Of a stretch of 64,000 nucleotides of DNA, positions 24,810-35,864 are shown one piece after another; the first letter of the stretch is position 1; every line of letters starts with the position of its first letter. A program made the translations under genes and the position numbers. The stretch comes from Diploscapter coronatus (Eukaryota > Nematoda > Chromadorea > Rhabditida > Rhabditidae). The notes under the pieces are model-generated. The model made no database searches, was not told the DNA's origin, and was given only the letters and a program-made list of their open reading frames with translations. The stretch lies in assembly GCA_964036155.1 (NCBI GenBank), contig OZ038423.1, forward strand, positions 55,195,249 through 55,259,248, in the 5' to 3' direction.

Positions 24810-26077
24810 GAAAGTTTTTAAGGATTACTATATTCGAAAAGTGATAGAAGATGACAGAATTTAAATTTTTAACATGCTAATAACAATCGAGTACACAACA
24901 TCGTAGCCTGCGAAAATTGTTGTTTCCGCATACAAAATTTTATATTTGATCATTTTCTATATCAGTTTAAATATCGTTTTCAAATGCAATCCATCTTAAA
25001 AGGCTAGACGTTAGTCGAAATTTTGTTATTTGGGATTGACGGAAGTTTGACGTTCCATCATAACTTGTTTACTGATATTTTTCCTAAAAACTAAAATTGG
25101 ATCTTGATAGTTTGGAATGGAAAATTTGGCATTTTTAACTTGCGAATTTTTCTTGAAGAACGCTTCAATTTCTCTCAAATGAGCACTTTTAATGGTGCAA
25201 CAAAGATCGCCATTTTGGATAAACATTATCCAAATCCGTTCAACCACAAGAAGATTATCTAGATCATACTCGAGCGGGGGCGAACTTAATACTCGGAAAT
25301 AGTTCCAAATCCGTTAAGCCCATAATTTGTCAGTTTTATTCCTTTTTAATGTTGCTGATCAATTGTTATCTCGAGCAATTTTGATTTTATTTGTTAGTTG
25401 CAAATGTTACGTCATCGGAAATTAGAAACGTTAGAAGCGATAATATGTTAGTGGGTTGTTATTTGTTGCGTTTTGTTGATTTTGAGAGGTTTATGGGTAA
25501 GACGTTGTTGCTGTTTTATCAAATCAAATAAATTGTTATTTGCTGAAACAAATCCGGACTTGTTTATATGTAATTGAATTGTAAAATGTTTATTCATTTT
25601 CATTTATACATAATTTGCTTAAATCTACACAACCCGAGAGAAATTTAAGCTCGTTTTGATGTCGGTTTGTATACCCGCTTTAAATAATATGTCAACGAAT
25701 GACTCTCAAATTATACAACATCATCAAAATGAAGGTGATTATCGAAAACTTTATAATTTGAGTGATGAAAATTGCAAAAATGTTGTAAATATTCGTCGAA
25801 GTGACTATTTGAACAGGAACAGTTTGACTGCTTCTTGAAGTACGGTAATTGTGAATGTGTTACTGTAACTGCAGCGCAGCAGCTGAGATGGAGTGTTGAT
25901 GAAGGCAGCGACTGTTCGTGGTTCGAGTGGAGTGTAATAGCGAAGACGACGGAATTAATTAATTAGTGTATCGAAGAATTGAATATTATGCAGCTAGAAA
26001 TTGACGAACGACTGAAGAAACCAGTGAATTTACAGAAATCGCGGCCGAAATGGCGTAAAGCTTCGTTGAGTTGACGG
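24810..26077. other. Spacer between the convergent rpoa-1 and small-protein genes
   Basis: 3' flanks of rpoa-1 (plus) and of the 26.1-kb gene (minus). No coding exon is supported. The 25840-26077 stretch is more GC-rich and may be 3' UTR of the minus-strand gene. Confidence 0.4.
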
Positions 26078-26258
26078 TCATGTACACCTGAAATGTTGAA
26101 AATCAGCATGAAATTGAGGAAATCAAGTAAAAGTGAACTTACCGCTTATAAACTTTGGGCTTCTGAACGGACGTAGGCTTTTCCCTGAGGAAGGCGAATC
26201 GTTGCGAGGCGAAAAACTCGGAATAGTTGTTGGGGTTGGGGTGCACGATGGAAATCAT
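26078..26258 (-). CDS. Small 41-residue protein, unidentified
   Basis: complement(join(26078..26087, 26143..26258)). Exon 1 encodes MISIVHPNPNNYSEFFASQR and a basic tail ending KVYKR, with good codon quality. A GTAAGT donor and a TTTCAG acceptor add only Cys-Thr before the stop. There is no signal peptide or membrane segment. A strong TATA box (TATATAAGG on the minus strand) lies about 90 bp upstream of the ATG, rare among the genes in this window. The second exon is also open in another frame (about 33 codons), but the splice phase does not select it. I do not recognise the family. Confidence 0.5.
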
Positions 26259-26348
26259 GGCTGGTGGAGCACGCAAGTCCAGGTTTCGGAGCAAAAATAA
26301 CGGAGAAATGAGCGACTTGGTTGGAAATGTTCCCTCTCCGCCACCGCC

Positions 26349-26355
26349 TTATATA
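26349..26355 (-). promoter_or_regulatory. TATA box of the 26.2-kb small gene
   Basis: Minus-strand CCTATATAAGGCGG, placed so that transcription would start roughly 60 nt upstream of the ATG at 26258. Confidence 0.6.
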
Positions 26356-26359
26356 GGAC

Positions 26360-29281
26360 AGACACGATTAGTAAGAAGTCGCTAATGCTGTGTCGAAGCA
26401 ACGCTCCGCCCATTTTGGCTGTCTCTTCCTCGGGCTGAAGGCAATGTGTTAGAGATGGAAAATAGTATGGACCATTTAAGAGACAGCAGAGAAAAGATCA
26501 TATTGAATCGATGCCAAATTAGACTTTTCTCCTCCCCTCTCCATTTCACATTGTCTCTAGCATTCCTTTCCTATCGTCGAATTGTGTTAGTAATATGTGC
26601 ATTCTCATTCCTGACCCCACCCCTTCTCTACAGTAGTCGTTGAGTGTTTGTCATCAAAGAACGTCTTTGTGCCATGCACGCTCAGGGCATATGAACTCAA
26701 CGAGATAAGTCGAGATTCCACTTCTGCATCGTCTCACTTTTTTCTTCGTCTTCAAAAATTCCTTCGACTTTTGTCGCTGCAAGTCGTTGAAATGCCTCTT
26801 TCCGCTTCCCCTCTTGTCTCTCTTCGTTTCTTCTTCCCCCCTTTTCTGCTAAAAGACGCTGAAAGATCACGAAAGATCACTCACTACCAAATTGGTAATA
26901 TTCACAGATTCGCAGCAACAAAGTTCCAATTTCTGAATCAGTTGGAATTTCGTAAATGAATTATGCAAGTTTACTAAATTCGTTATTTCTGATGAATTGG
27001 AAAGAGCCTCTAATCTTACCTAAAAATGTAGTTCGAAAAATTATGAATAATATTTTCGACTCAAAAAGTATGAACAGGAAATTAGTCATTTAGCAAGAAT
27101 TTTAGCGATAATAAATTGACGAATTTCTAAAATCTTCTAAATGAATAAGTCACATTATGATGAAAACTCGAAATTCTTATAAATCAGCATTGAATAAATT
27201 AAAGACTTTATAAGAAGATACAATAATAATAACTGATGGTGTTGAATTGATGCTTGAATTTGAAAAAAAATAAATACAAAATCTAATGCAATAATTAGAA
27301 GAGAAAGTTAGATGAAGTTCAGCTAATTTTCAATTATCAAAATCACAGGTTTTAAATTATGCATATCTGCAGTTGTTGAAGTAACTAAACTTATATCGGA
27401 GCTGACTAGATCACTGTTACGCATACAGTATCGCATAAAGGTTTGGGCCCCTTGTAGTAGTTACCAAGCCCTTTTCTCAATATTATTTCTCAGAAAAGAG
27501 GGTTGCAACTATGAAAGGGTGATGATGGTAGGAGAATGGTAATTACAGCGAATGAAAATTTTGGAACAGTACAACATCTGACATGTTTCGATAGTTCTTA
27601 TTTTTAAAACAAGCGTTAAGAAAATTATATACACTGAGAGATGACATCGAATGACAACAATTCCTCAAAACCATCCAAATTAGTTCATGGAAATTGAGAT
27701 AGCGATGCATGTCAAAGAGCATGCAATTTCTCAAACCCTTGTGTGCCAGCCCTATTGAATTGAAATTGATTGCAACATTTTTGCAAAAGAAAATTATGCT
27801 ACATTGCATAAATTTGCCTATAGATTTTCTAAGCAATTATTTCATTTCTATCTATTCCTTCATTACTTCTCATTCTCCTGAACATATGATGACAAAACCA
27901 GGTAAAAATACACATGTTTATAATCGGAGATCGAGGTATCTGACGTCTGATTCCTCAGTTCTCGTGTTCTCGGCGATCTCACAATCAGTTTGACTCTGGT
28001 GTGATTCTCTCGTTGACTGTTCTCTCATCAATTCACGTGCTGTGGAGTTTCACAAAATTACTCGATGTTTCTCAATTTTGTCCAATTTGCCATTAGATTA
28101 CTCTCTTCCAGTCATTTTCACACATCACTTCTTTGCGTGAAAACTTTCTTCCTTATATCGAACGCTCAATCAGATTCAGGCATTACTCAATATGTTCCAA
28201 TGTGTATTCGCTCAATCAAATCGAGTGACGGCATTTTCAAGGCGAATCACGTCAATCTTGATGCAGCTATGCATTAGCTTTTAGATCTTCGATATCAGAA
28301 TAGAGTTGTGATATCACTATGATTCTATTTGAAGTTTAGAAAGTGTACTCTTTTCTTAATAAGGACATGTGTGAAATGCATAAAAATCTAAATGTAGTAA
28401 TATTGTTTGAAAACGTAAGCAACATTCATGTTTTGGGTATCATTATCATTCTATTCACACTCACAATTCTCAAATCGCCATTTCGACAGATGTAATTTCG
28501 ATAAATATATAATGTGCTTTGACTGTTTGTTTGCAGAGACATTTCGTATGAATAAATGAAACACATACCTAATCATAATGCACGCAACAGGTAGGCGGCA
28601 GGAACTTATCACTTTGATATGACATCTTCTGAATACATCATCGACGAAATCTCTGCGTAATCATGAAATCATTCTGATAATAATTTCGATACGTCATTAT
28701 TAAATTGCTTTGAAATCTCAAAGGTCTATCAAAAAATGTCAACTTCTATCCTTTTTCAATTTATGTTTGTTCTAAATAAACATAAGTTTGGCATGAATGA
28801 TTTATTGTGTATCGAGTGAAGTTGAAGCGGGAAACGAGATGAAAATGAAAGTGTTATGATAAAAGCTGCAGACATTTTTGCAGCTGCAGAAGAAGGAAAA
28901 TTGTAAAGATCAAATTCTCAGAAAATATATGTACAGGGGAAATGTAAAATATTTCAGAGAAACGACAGAAATTCTCGATATAGAATAAAATAATGATGAA
29001 AGCATGAATTTTGGAGATTTTATCATGAAAGACTGGCTTGAAATTGCAAAATGGAATGAGACCACTGCCATACGAACGCATTTGGTTAAAACATGCATTT
29101 TGAGGAAAAATACAAATGAAAATGAAAATTTTTGGCAGAATTTTGAAGACACGATATAAAATGATAAGGAAACAAATTGGCTTACGAAAGGAAATAAAGC
29201 ATTATTCGGTCTATATTGTAAAAATAACTAGTTTTGTCTATTTGGATTTTGATTTCGTGGTCTTTTCTGATATGATTGCTT
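26360..29281. other. 2.9-kb intergenic region
   Basis: AT-rich DNA between the small TATA gene and the DB-module gene. Several open frames exist, but none has splice context or recognisable sequence. It likely holds upstream control sequence for the 26.2-kb gene and the 3' flank of the DB gene. Confidence 0.4.
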
Positions 29282-31160
29282 CTATTTTCGATAGTTGACT
29301 GCATCGTGCCAAAAACAGGCTTTCATTTGATCGAATCTGTCGTAGCACGACAGATATGAATAGTCCAACAGAGTCACGTTGCCAGGTCGCTGATCGCAGA
29401 ATATCAGACACTGAATATTGTATTTTTCATAAATTATTAATGTTGACAATATCATTTGATATTCATATCATCTACAATAAATATGCAACCAGTTATTGTA
29501 TAGCTTTGACACATCTACCAACGAAAGTGATAAATAAATAAAACCATTCGATATGAATCGTTCAGAATAGGTGCAGATATTTTGATGCGTGCAACAAAAG
29601 TATCTTTGATTGGAGGAAGTCAAAAATGAATTTAAAACCGAAATTGATACGATAAAAAGTATAGCGCTGATATAATCGATAATCTGGCATTTCATAAAAT
29701 TAAGTTCTACCTTATCACCGGCAAGTGTGGTAGAAACTCCATTTCTCCTGCAACAGGCTGTGTGATCCTGTCCTTGCGCCGCACAGAATTGAATCTCTGC
29801 GGTAGCAGCCAGCGGACATTCGTCTTGTTTGAAGTACATTTTTGTTAGCTACAGAAGTATTGGGTCTTCATTACTTTTATATCTTTACGCTAATTACCGC
29901 AGTTTTAGTGTACGTATTAAACGTGCATTTTTGCAGACAAGCATCTGGAAGACCTCTTTGTTCACAGCACTGCATAAACAGGGAATTCGGGTCCTAAAAT
30001 CTTGTCTGCTGGCATTCCAAATTATAGAAAAATGAAAATTTGGGTCTATTTCCTTAGTTTTCATATATGATAGGCCAAAAGTTTGAGTCGCATTTATATT
30101 GGAAATTTGGACCGTAGAAATGGAATACTCAGATCCAAATAAAATAGAATACTGACGCGGAAAATTTTTATTCTAGATGATGGCAGACTTCAAATTGTCG
30201 CTTTTACTTGTCTCGCTTAAAACTTTGGAGAAATAATTTAGCGAACCAAACTCTGGACATACCCTATAGATCTAAAAGCTATTCTTTCACTAGGAAGTAA
30301 AACAATTTCCATTCAACCAAGAAATCCTTATTTGGTAAGAGGATTAAAATTCGTATATAGAGCTTTAGAAAATCGTCTGCGTCATTTTTTCAGTGTAAAT
30401 AATGATAGATTTACTTGGGGGATTTTCCTCGATGCAAGGCGACTTTCACCTTTCGATTCTTCAAGAAGCGATCCTCCCCTCAGCAGTGGAGACTCCTTCT
30501 TCAAAGTGCCTATTCCGTGCATTCGAGATCGGGTTCTGTAGCAACCGTATGTTCCGCATGCAAAACCAGCAGAACATCCTAAAAATCCGATATGACTTTT
30601 ACGACTTCATTTCTAACAGAGATTTTGACCCAGCAAATTCGATCGTTCTCCAGAAAATCCAACAAATCTCTAATCGAACCACAAAATACCCATCGGCGTT
30701 GATTTAACCCAAATGAGAAATCAACCGTGGCAAAACTTCAAATATCTTCCGGAAATAAGACGGTAGAAGGCGATAAAATGTATACGTTGACAAGAAAATA
30801 ATTTAAATTTTCTGTGGCATACAGAAACGATCATAAGAAATTAGTTTCAGAAATTATTGCTGTAGTTTAAAATGCAGTTTGGTCCAAATAATTATTGACC
30901 ATTCTTTTAAAATATAAACCTCACTCAGCAGAAAAACTGTCGATCAGTATCGAGGGATGCTGACGGGCAGTTTTTTGCTGAGCATCTTCATCCTCGTAAA
31001 TAGATTTTCACTTTATACAAATATTTTGCATGATATATGCATTGGCGAGTTTAACATCCTGACATATCAATTCGATCTAACCTGTCGACATGCATGGTGA
31101 CGCGACTGGAGGAATTGGACTCAAACACGGCCCCACACCGCATGTGCCCGTGGCTATGCA
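29282..31160 (-). CDS. Secreted DB-module (12-Cys) protein, 5' exon not found
   Basis: complement(join(29282..29410, 29711..29848, 29898..29969, 30415..30578, 31082..31160)), 193 residues visible. The last three exons encode one DB module, a nematode-expanded extracellular domain. All twelve cysteines are present in order: CCEQRGLPDACLQKC, then DECPL, QFCAA, ACCRRNGVSTTLAGDKC, LIFC, a conserved DQRPGN, SYLSC and KACFW, ending NYRK. The two upstream exons give a separate Cys/Gly-rich segment (CIATGTCGVGPC, then CSAGFACGTYGC) and a charged linker. The first visible exon starts in phase 0 at a TTTCAG acceptor, so a signal-peptide exon should lie between 31171 and about 32500; I could not place it. 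DB proteins are generally thought secreted; the molecular role is unknown. Confidence 0.82.
30924..30982. ncRNA. microRNA-precursor-like hairpin (candidate)
   Basis: Arms CTCAGCAGAAAAACTG and CAGTTTTTTGCTGAG pair almost fully, with one G-U, and pairing resumes at TCAG/CTGA around a 12-nt loop. This gives a 59-nt hairpin, the size of nematode pre-miRNAs. It sits in an intron of the DB-module gene. Strand cannot be decided from sequence, and a tiny palindromic transposon remnant is an alternative. Confidence 0.35.
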
Positions 31161-32562
31161 CTGAAATGTATTTATTCATATTTTGGCGAACCTAAGTTTC
31201 ACATATTAATGATTTCATCCCGTTAATTTTTTTCCAATTAAAGTCGAAAATGATTTAAAAAAATAAAACTTTGCAAACCGCAATACATCTTGGAAAAATG
31301 CTAAATGGCAGAATGGTACGAGAAAAGGTTTCATACGCCTAACTTTTCTGCTTATGTCTCGTGTCGAGATGTCATGAGGATCACAAATTCCCGACAGAAA
31401 TGAAGATCAAGAATGATTGAAATAATTACCGCATCGGCGAATTTATTCCATAGCGAGCCGATACTCGACAGTATCACGAGGGTATAAATCATCGAATGGA
31501 CGCAGAAGTGAATGGATGAATAAAGAGAGGACGGGGCAGATTAGAGATTAAGGACGACTGTCAAATTGCCACGCAACCACGCAACAAAGCCGATCTGGGC
31601 CTGATCAGAGAGGCAGAGAGACTACAAACACGTAACCACACAAATGGGCACTTGGACTGGAGGACGAGGGGAAAAGGGGCGGGACTAGCGCCTAGAGCTG
31701 CATCACCACAGTCATATACAGCATAAGCAGAAAATCCGCTCTAATATCCGAATATCTCTATCCGCTCTGTAAGTAAACCGGCTAAAGAGCGAAGGGGATG
31801 AAACTGCAGAGGAAGAGGATTGCACTGACCAACGCCTATATCTCACAGGCACATTCAAAGAAACAGATACAGCATCGAAAATATGAGGAAAACGAATGGC
31901 ATTGAAATCTCGCTATTTCTTCATACGTTACTCACCCGACAAAACAAACATGAAAAACCGTCGATCACTTACATCTAGGAAGAAGAGTGAAATCCGTGAA
32001 AAGCTTCAACTCTCTAATGCAACATCCTTTTCCTATACTTATCTGAATTTCTGCCACAAAATTGTACAACTTATCCAGCAAAATAAAATTGAATGCTTTC
32101 ACGAAATGGCGAAGATGAAGAAGTCAAGATTTCATAAAAATCGAACAGCGAACATTAAAATATTTGTTCGGAATCCCTAAATCGATTCTGGTTGAAAAAA
32201 CAGCTTCAACCTCATCAATAGTCTACCTGAGTTCAATTGAAATTCTTGGTTCATCTGACATCAGTGCTTCTTGAAGTGATAATACTCATTTGCCCAATAT
32301 AAAACTAATAAATTTCGAATGTAAAAACAAGAATAAGAACAAAAAATACAACACAAAATGAAAACATACTGATTTTCGTAGCTTTTGCTAATTAGCTTAC
32401 AATGATAGCGATTCATTTGAAGGCTCGGCATCATTATTTGGGATTACAAAAATTAGCCCACATTGACAACGATTTTTCTGGAAGCTCTGTCATTTGAAAA
32501 CAGGCAAAGTGATTGCATTTGATCAAGTTCATTTCCATTTCCCAATCAACAAAGTCGGCAAA
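31161..32562. other. Shared upstream region of the DB-module and MSP-domain genes
   Basis: The two genes diverge from here. It should contain the missing first exon of the DB gene and the MSP-gene promoter. I could not identify a convincing signal-peptide exon. Confidence 0.4.
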
Positions 32563-34099
32563 ATGGCAACAGACAAGCCAGGAGACTTCAAGATCCAGGT
32601 AAGTCGCAAGAAGACATGAGCAGAAAATCACATCAAGGGAAAAATTGTACGAAAGTATTACAAAAATAATGAGAACATGGCAGAAAAACCATTTGGAGCA
32701 TGAGCAAAGCAGACACACACATGTTAGATCAATTGTAGTTTTCACCCTTTTTTGGGGAAGTAACAAATGAAAAACGATGATAGTAGGATGTCAACAAAAA
32801 TAGGCCCAAACTCACCTTGTCGATAAAAGTTAACTTTTTAAGGCACTAGCAACAGACAATTACAGTAATCCTTCGTAAAAAATCAATAATGTATTTTCAG
32901 GTGGAACCGTCCGAGAAGATCATCTTTCAATCGAAGAAACTCGGCGAAGAGGCCGTGTCGGCGAATCTCAACATTAAAAACGTCACAAAGGAGAAGATAT
33001 ACTTCAAAGTAGGCTGGACAAGAATGACCTATTCAGCCAAATTCTGCATGATGCCTTTTCTACGCATCGAAGTTCTGCAAAACTACTTCTGGCTATAAGA
33101 GAACTATACTTCATTTCCAGCATTCCATCCTGCAATATGGAAATCAATGGCAACATGGCATTTTCGGTTCAAGAAATAATGCTTTTCGTGTGTTGCAGGT
33201 GAAATGCACTTCGAACGAAATGTTCCGAATCCGACCTCCAATCGGGATGCTCAAGCCAGGCGGCGATTGTCAAATCGTGTGCACGTTCAACCCCGGCAAA
33301 AGCGTTCCGGAACCCAGCAAACACTACTTCGCCATCTACCAACAGAAAGTCACCGATGAGAAGAAGGTTGGGTTGGAGTCGAGAGAAAAAAGATCTCTCA
33401 GATGCATGTATTCCGGATTCTCAAACATAGTGACAAATCAACAAAGTTCAGACGAAGATCAACTAAAAATATAATTTTCAGAACCCGCGACAAGCGTGGA
33501 GCGAACTGAAGGGAGATCCGGAAGGCATGAAGAAGGTCTACATCGAATTCAAGAAGGACGAGGTAAGATAGTGAAGAGAAAGAGTCAAGTCATCGAATTC
33601 ATTAATGAAGATCAGCTTTCGACTCACATATAAAAGAAACGAGCCTTGGTCACGACGCGCTCCTAAGAATCACCAAAAACTAAACTAATTCAACAACAAT
33701 AACAAAAGCACAGGCAAACAATTTAAAAACACTAAAGAGTTAGATAAAGTGAATATTTCAGGAAAAGGCAGAGGCCAAAGACGATAAAAAAGAGAACGAC
33801 GACAAGAAAGAGGACAAGGATAAGGTGAGCCATCGAGCCATCGACATATAAACAATAGATTGAACATAAAACTCAACTTTTTAAAATTCTCCCGATAATG
33901 TGTTTGAGAGCAACTCTTTCCCATGCATACAAAGGATGAAAGTTTTCATCACTTAATAATCGACAAAAATCTGCACTAAAATATTGAAAAATCCTCAATA
34001 CAAAACTAATCCTAAGATTTTCAGAGCAAGGAAAAGGACAAAGGAGAAAAGCCGACCGATGACAAGAAAGCGGATGACAAGGACAAGGAGAAGAAGTAG
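32563..34099 (+). CDS. MSP-domain protein with charged lysine/aspartate tail
   Basis: join(32563..32598, 32901..33008, 33199..33366, 33482..33562, 33762..33824, 34025..34099), 176 residues, all phase 0. Residues 1-12 are MATDKPGDFKIQ. Residues 13 to about 130 form a major-sperm-protein/VAP-type immunoglobulin fold (EPSEKIIFQSKK, NVTKEKIYFKVKCTS, FRIRPPIGMLKPGGDCQI, VYIEF). The rest is a low-complexity tail of Lys, Asp and Glu. There is no transmembrane anchor, so it is unlike VAP33 and closer to cytosolic nematode MSP-domain proteins, which have sperm or general scaffold roles. Two AATAAA-type signals follow at 34278-34295. Confidence 0.85.
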
Positions 34100-34319
34100 A
34101 AGGGTCTGCAGTCTGTCAGCTGCAGCGCTCTGCCCTCTGCCTTGCCTTCCTTTGTCCTTTACCTGCTCTCCTCCCTCCTATCCCTTTCCTGTCCTGCTCT
34201 CCACAATCCCACAATCATTTGCCTGTCGTTTTCACTGTCGGCCAAAAACAATGTTCCAAATTGGCGAATCAATTGAATAATAAAATGTGAATAAAACAAA
34301 TGAATAGAAACTGTTGGAA

Positions 34320-34460
34320 ATGAGAATTTATGACGAGCCCGAGCAAAATGAAGATGACCTTCATGCTGATGTGAAGTCTATCAAGGTTCAGCTCAAACCA
34401 AGCATTTCCTTCGGAGCTCACAGGAAATCTTCAGTTTTGAACAACTTCGTAAATTTTTGA
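34320..34460 (+). CDS. Short acidic ORF (46 codons), unidentified
   Basis: An ATG 220 nt after the MSP-gene stop opens a frame beginning MRIYDEPEQNEDDLHADVKS, with the coding-like codon choice seen in real exons here. It either stops at 34458-34460 or is spliced at TTC|GTAAAT (34448), possibly to CTTCTCAG|AAAATGAAGTAA near 34770, which would add Lys-Met-Lys. No signal peptide. It may be a downstream operon gene or an exon of a larger one. Confidence 0.35.
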   Translation: MRIYDEPEQNEDDLHADVKSIKVQLKPSISFGAHRKSSVLNNFVNF

Positions 34461-34932
34461 TAAATCAAGAAATGTTTAAATTATTGAATTCAGTGCGTGC
34501 ATTTCATGATTTTCCATTTGTTCAATTGTACAATTTAGTTTGTCTGATTGATGAATTTATCGCTGATGAAAAAGTGATCGAATGATAGAATTCAGGTGAT
34601 AGCGATTGCGTCAATGCCACACTACTCTCTCTATTTTCCCAGTCTAACTTCATTTTCCCTGATTTACTTCGACTTTTTTCCCATCGAACCTCGGACATTC
34701 ATTTATCACATGTGGACATTGTTTGTCTGCTTGTCTTGTCGAAATTTTCATGACTTTTTCTTCTCAGAAAATGAAGTAAAGGCGGGGCAAAATTTGGTAA
34801 TTAGAAAATTATCATTCTTCTTGCTAAAGAATAGAAGTACACCGCCATACGAGCAGATGTTACCGAGAATTTAATTTTTTACCAGCTTAATTTTTGCTTC
34901 GATATTTTATGTGATTTTTCAGAATTTGAATC

Positions 34933-35082
34933 ATGAGACTCTACGCAGCTATTTTCTTCGTTCTGACAATTTTGGCTTTGGGTAAGTTTTAATTTATTTC
35001 TGTAATTCGTATTGATTATGATTAATAAGCTTTAGTCGCTGCTCAAGATAAGCAGAAATTTCAAGGAATCGCTAGGAAGTAA
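34933..35082 (+). CDS. Very short secreted peptide precursor (31 residues)
   Basis: join(34933..34981, 35036..35082). Exon 1 encodes a hydrophobic signal sequence (MRLYAAIFFVLTILAL). After a 54-nt intron with GTAAGT donor and TTTAG acceptor, the reading continues VAAQDKQKFQGIARK and stops. Cleavage after VAA would release a basic peptide of about 12 residues with an N-terminal Gln that could cyclise. Too short for most gene finders. It resembles small nematode secreted or neuropeptide-like precursors in layout only; no family is recognised. Confidence 0.6.
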
Positions 35083-35503
35083 TCTCATAATCATGTATGT
35101 GTAAAAGAATGAATCACTTTTAAATGTTCTATTTAAAGACCCCAAGCAGTTTCTCAAATTCGTCTAACATAGTCAAATGTGGTATAAAAATATTTGTGAG
35201 AAATTAATAAAGATATTGAAAAAGTGATTACCAGAACAAATTTATTCCGATCAGAAAAAATTTTGAAAAAACTTACAAGGTGACGTTTTAATATTTTGTA
35301 AATATTTAAAACGCACAAGAGGAGGGTTTTAACTTCAGAAAGTCTGAGTAGAGATAGAGTAAATTATGACAAAAATTAACAGAGAAACTAAATTACAACC
35401 AACAAAAATATAAACAGAACGACAAATTCAAATAAAAGATTCAAAAGGAGTATCGAAAGAACTAATTTACCCGTATTTAGGAGGAGTTTGAAGTTTTAAC
35501 AAA
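35083..35503. other. Spacer downstream of the short peptide gene
   Basis: AT-rich; nothing supported. Confidence 0.4.
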
Positions 35504-35662
35504 AGAAGCTACCCCCAAGTCTGGCGCCAAATTGCCCGATATTGTGTGCTCGGGGATTTTCGAATATCGTAATTCCAAATCTATTCTTCAAAATCATGAT
35601 ATTCAAAAACCCCCGAGTACACAAAATTAGCCGATTTGACATCAGACGCTTGGGTAGCTTCT
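35504..35662. mobile_element. Palindromic MITE-like element
   Basis: AGAAGCTACCC at 35504 and GGGTAGCTTCT at 35652 begin arms that pair over most of the 159 bp, including CTCGGGGATTTTCGAATATC against GATATTCAAAAACCCCCGAG in the interior. No ORF. It lies between two convergent gene ends. Confidence 0.8.
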
Positions 35663-35864
35663 CTTGCGAGGGCCTAATATTATGGGGTTGAATATTTAGA
35701 ATGAAAGATACGAAAGAACCGTAAAGAACTACCGTAATAAAGGAACTTCTGAAAATCTCGAGGAAAAATCGAATTTCTAAAAGTGGAATTTTGATAAATT
35801 GTGTCTATCATCTCCTTTCCAGTAGAGAATTTCCTAGAAATCAATTTTTATCTGATAGAGAGAA

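Noticed and set aside
27890..28060. Minus-strand open frame (MREQSTRESHQSQTDCEIAE...)
   Set aside because: Looks mildly coding but has no splice partners, no start context and no family resemblance.
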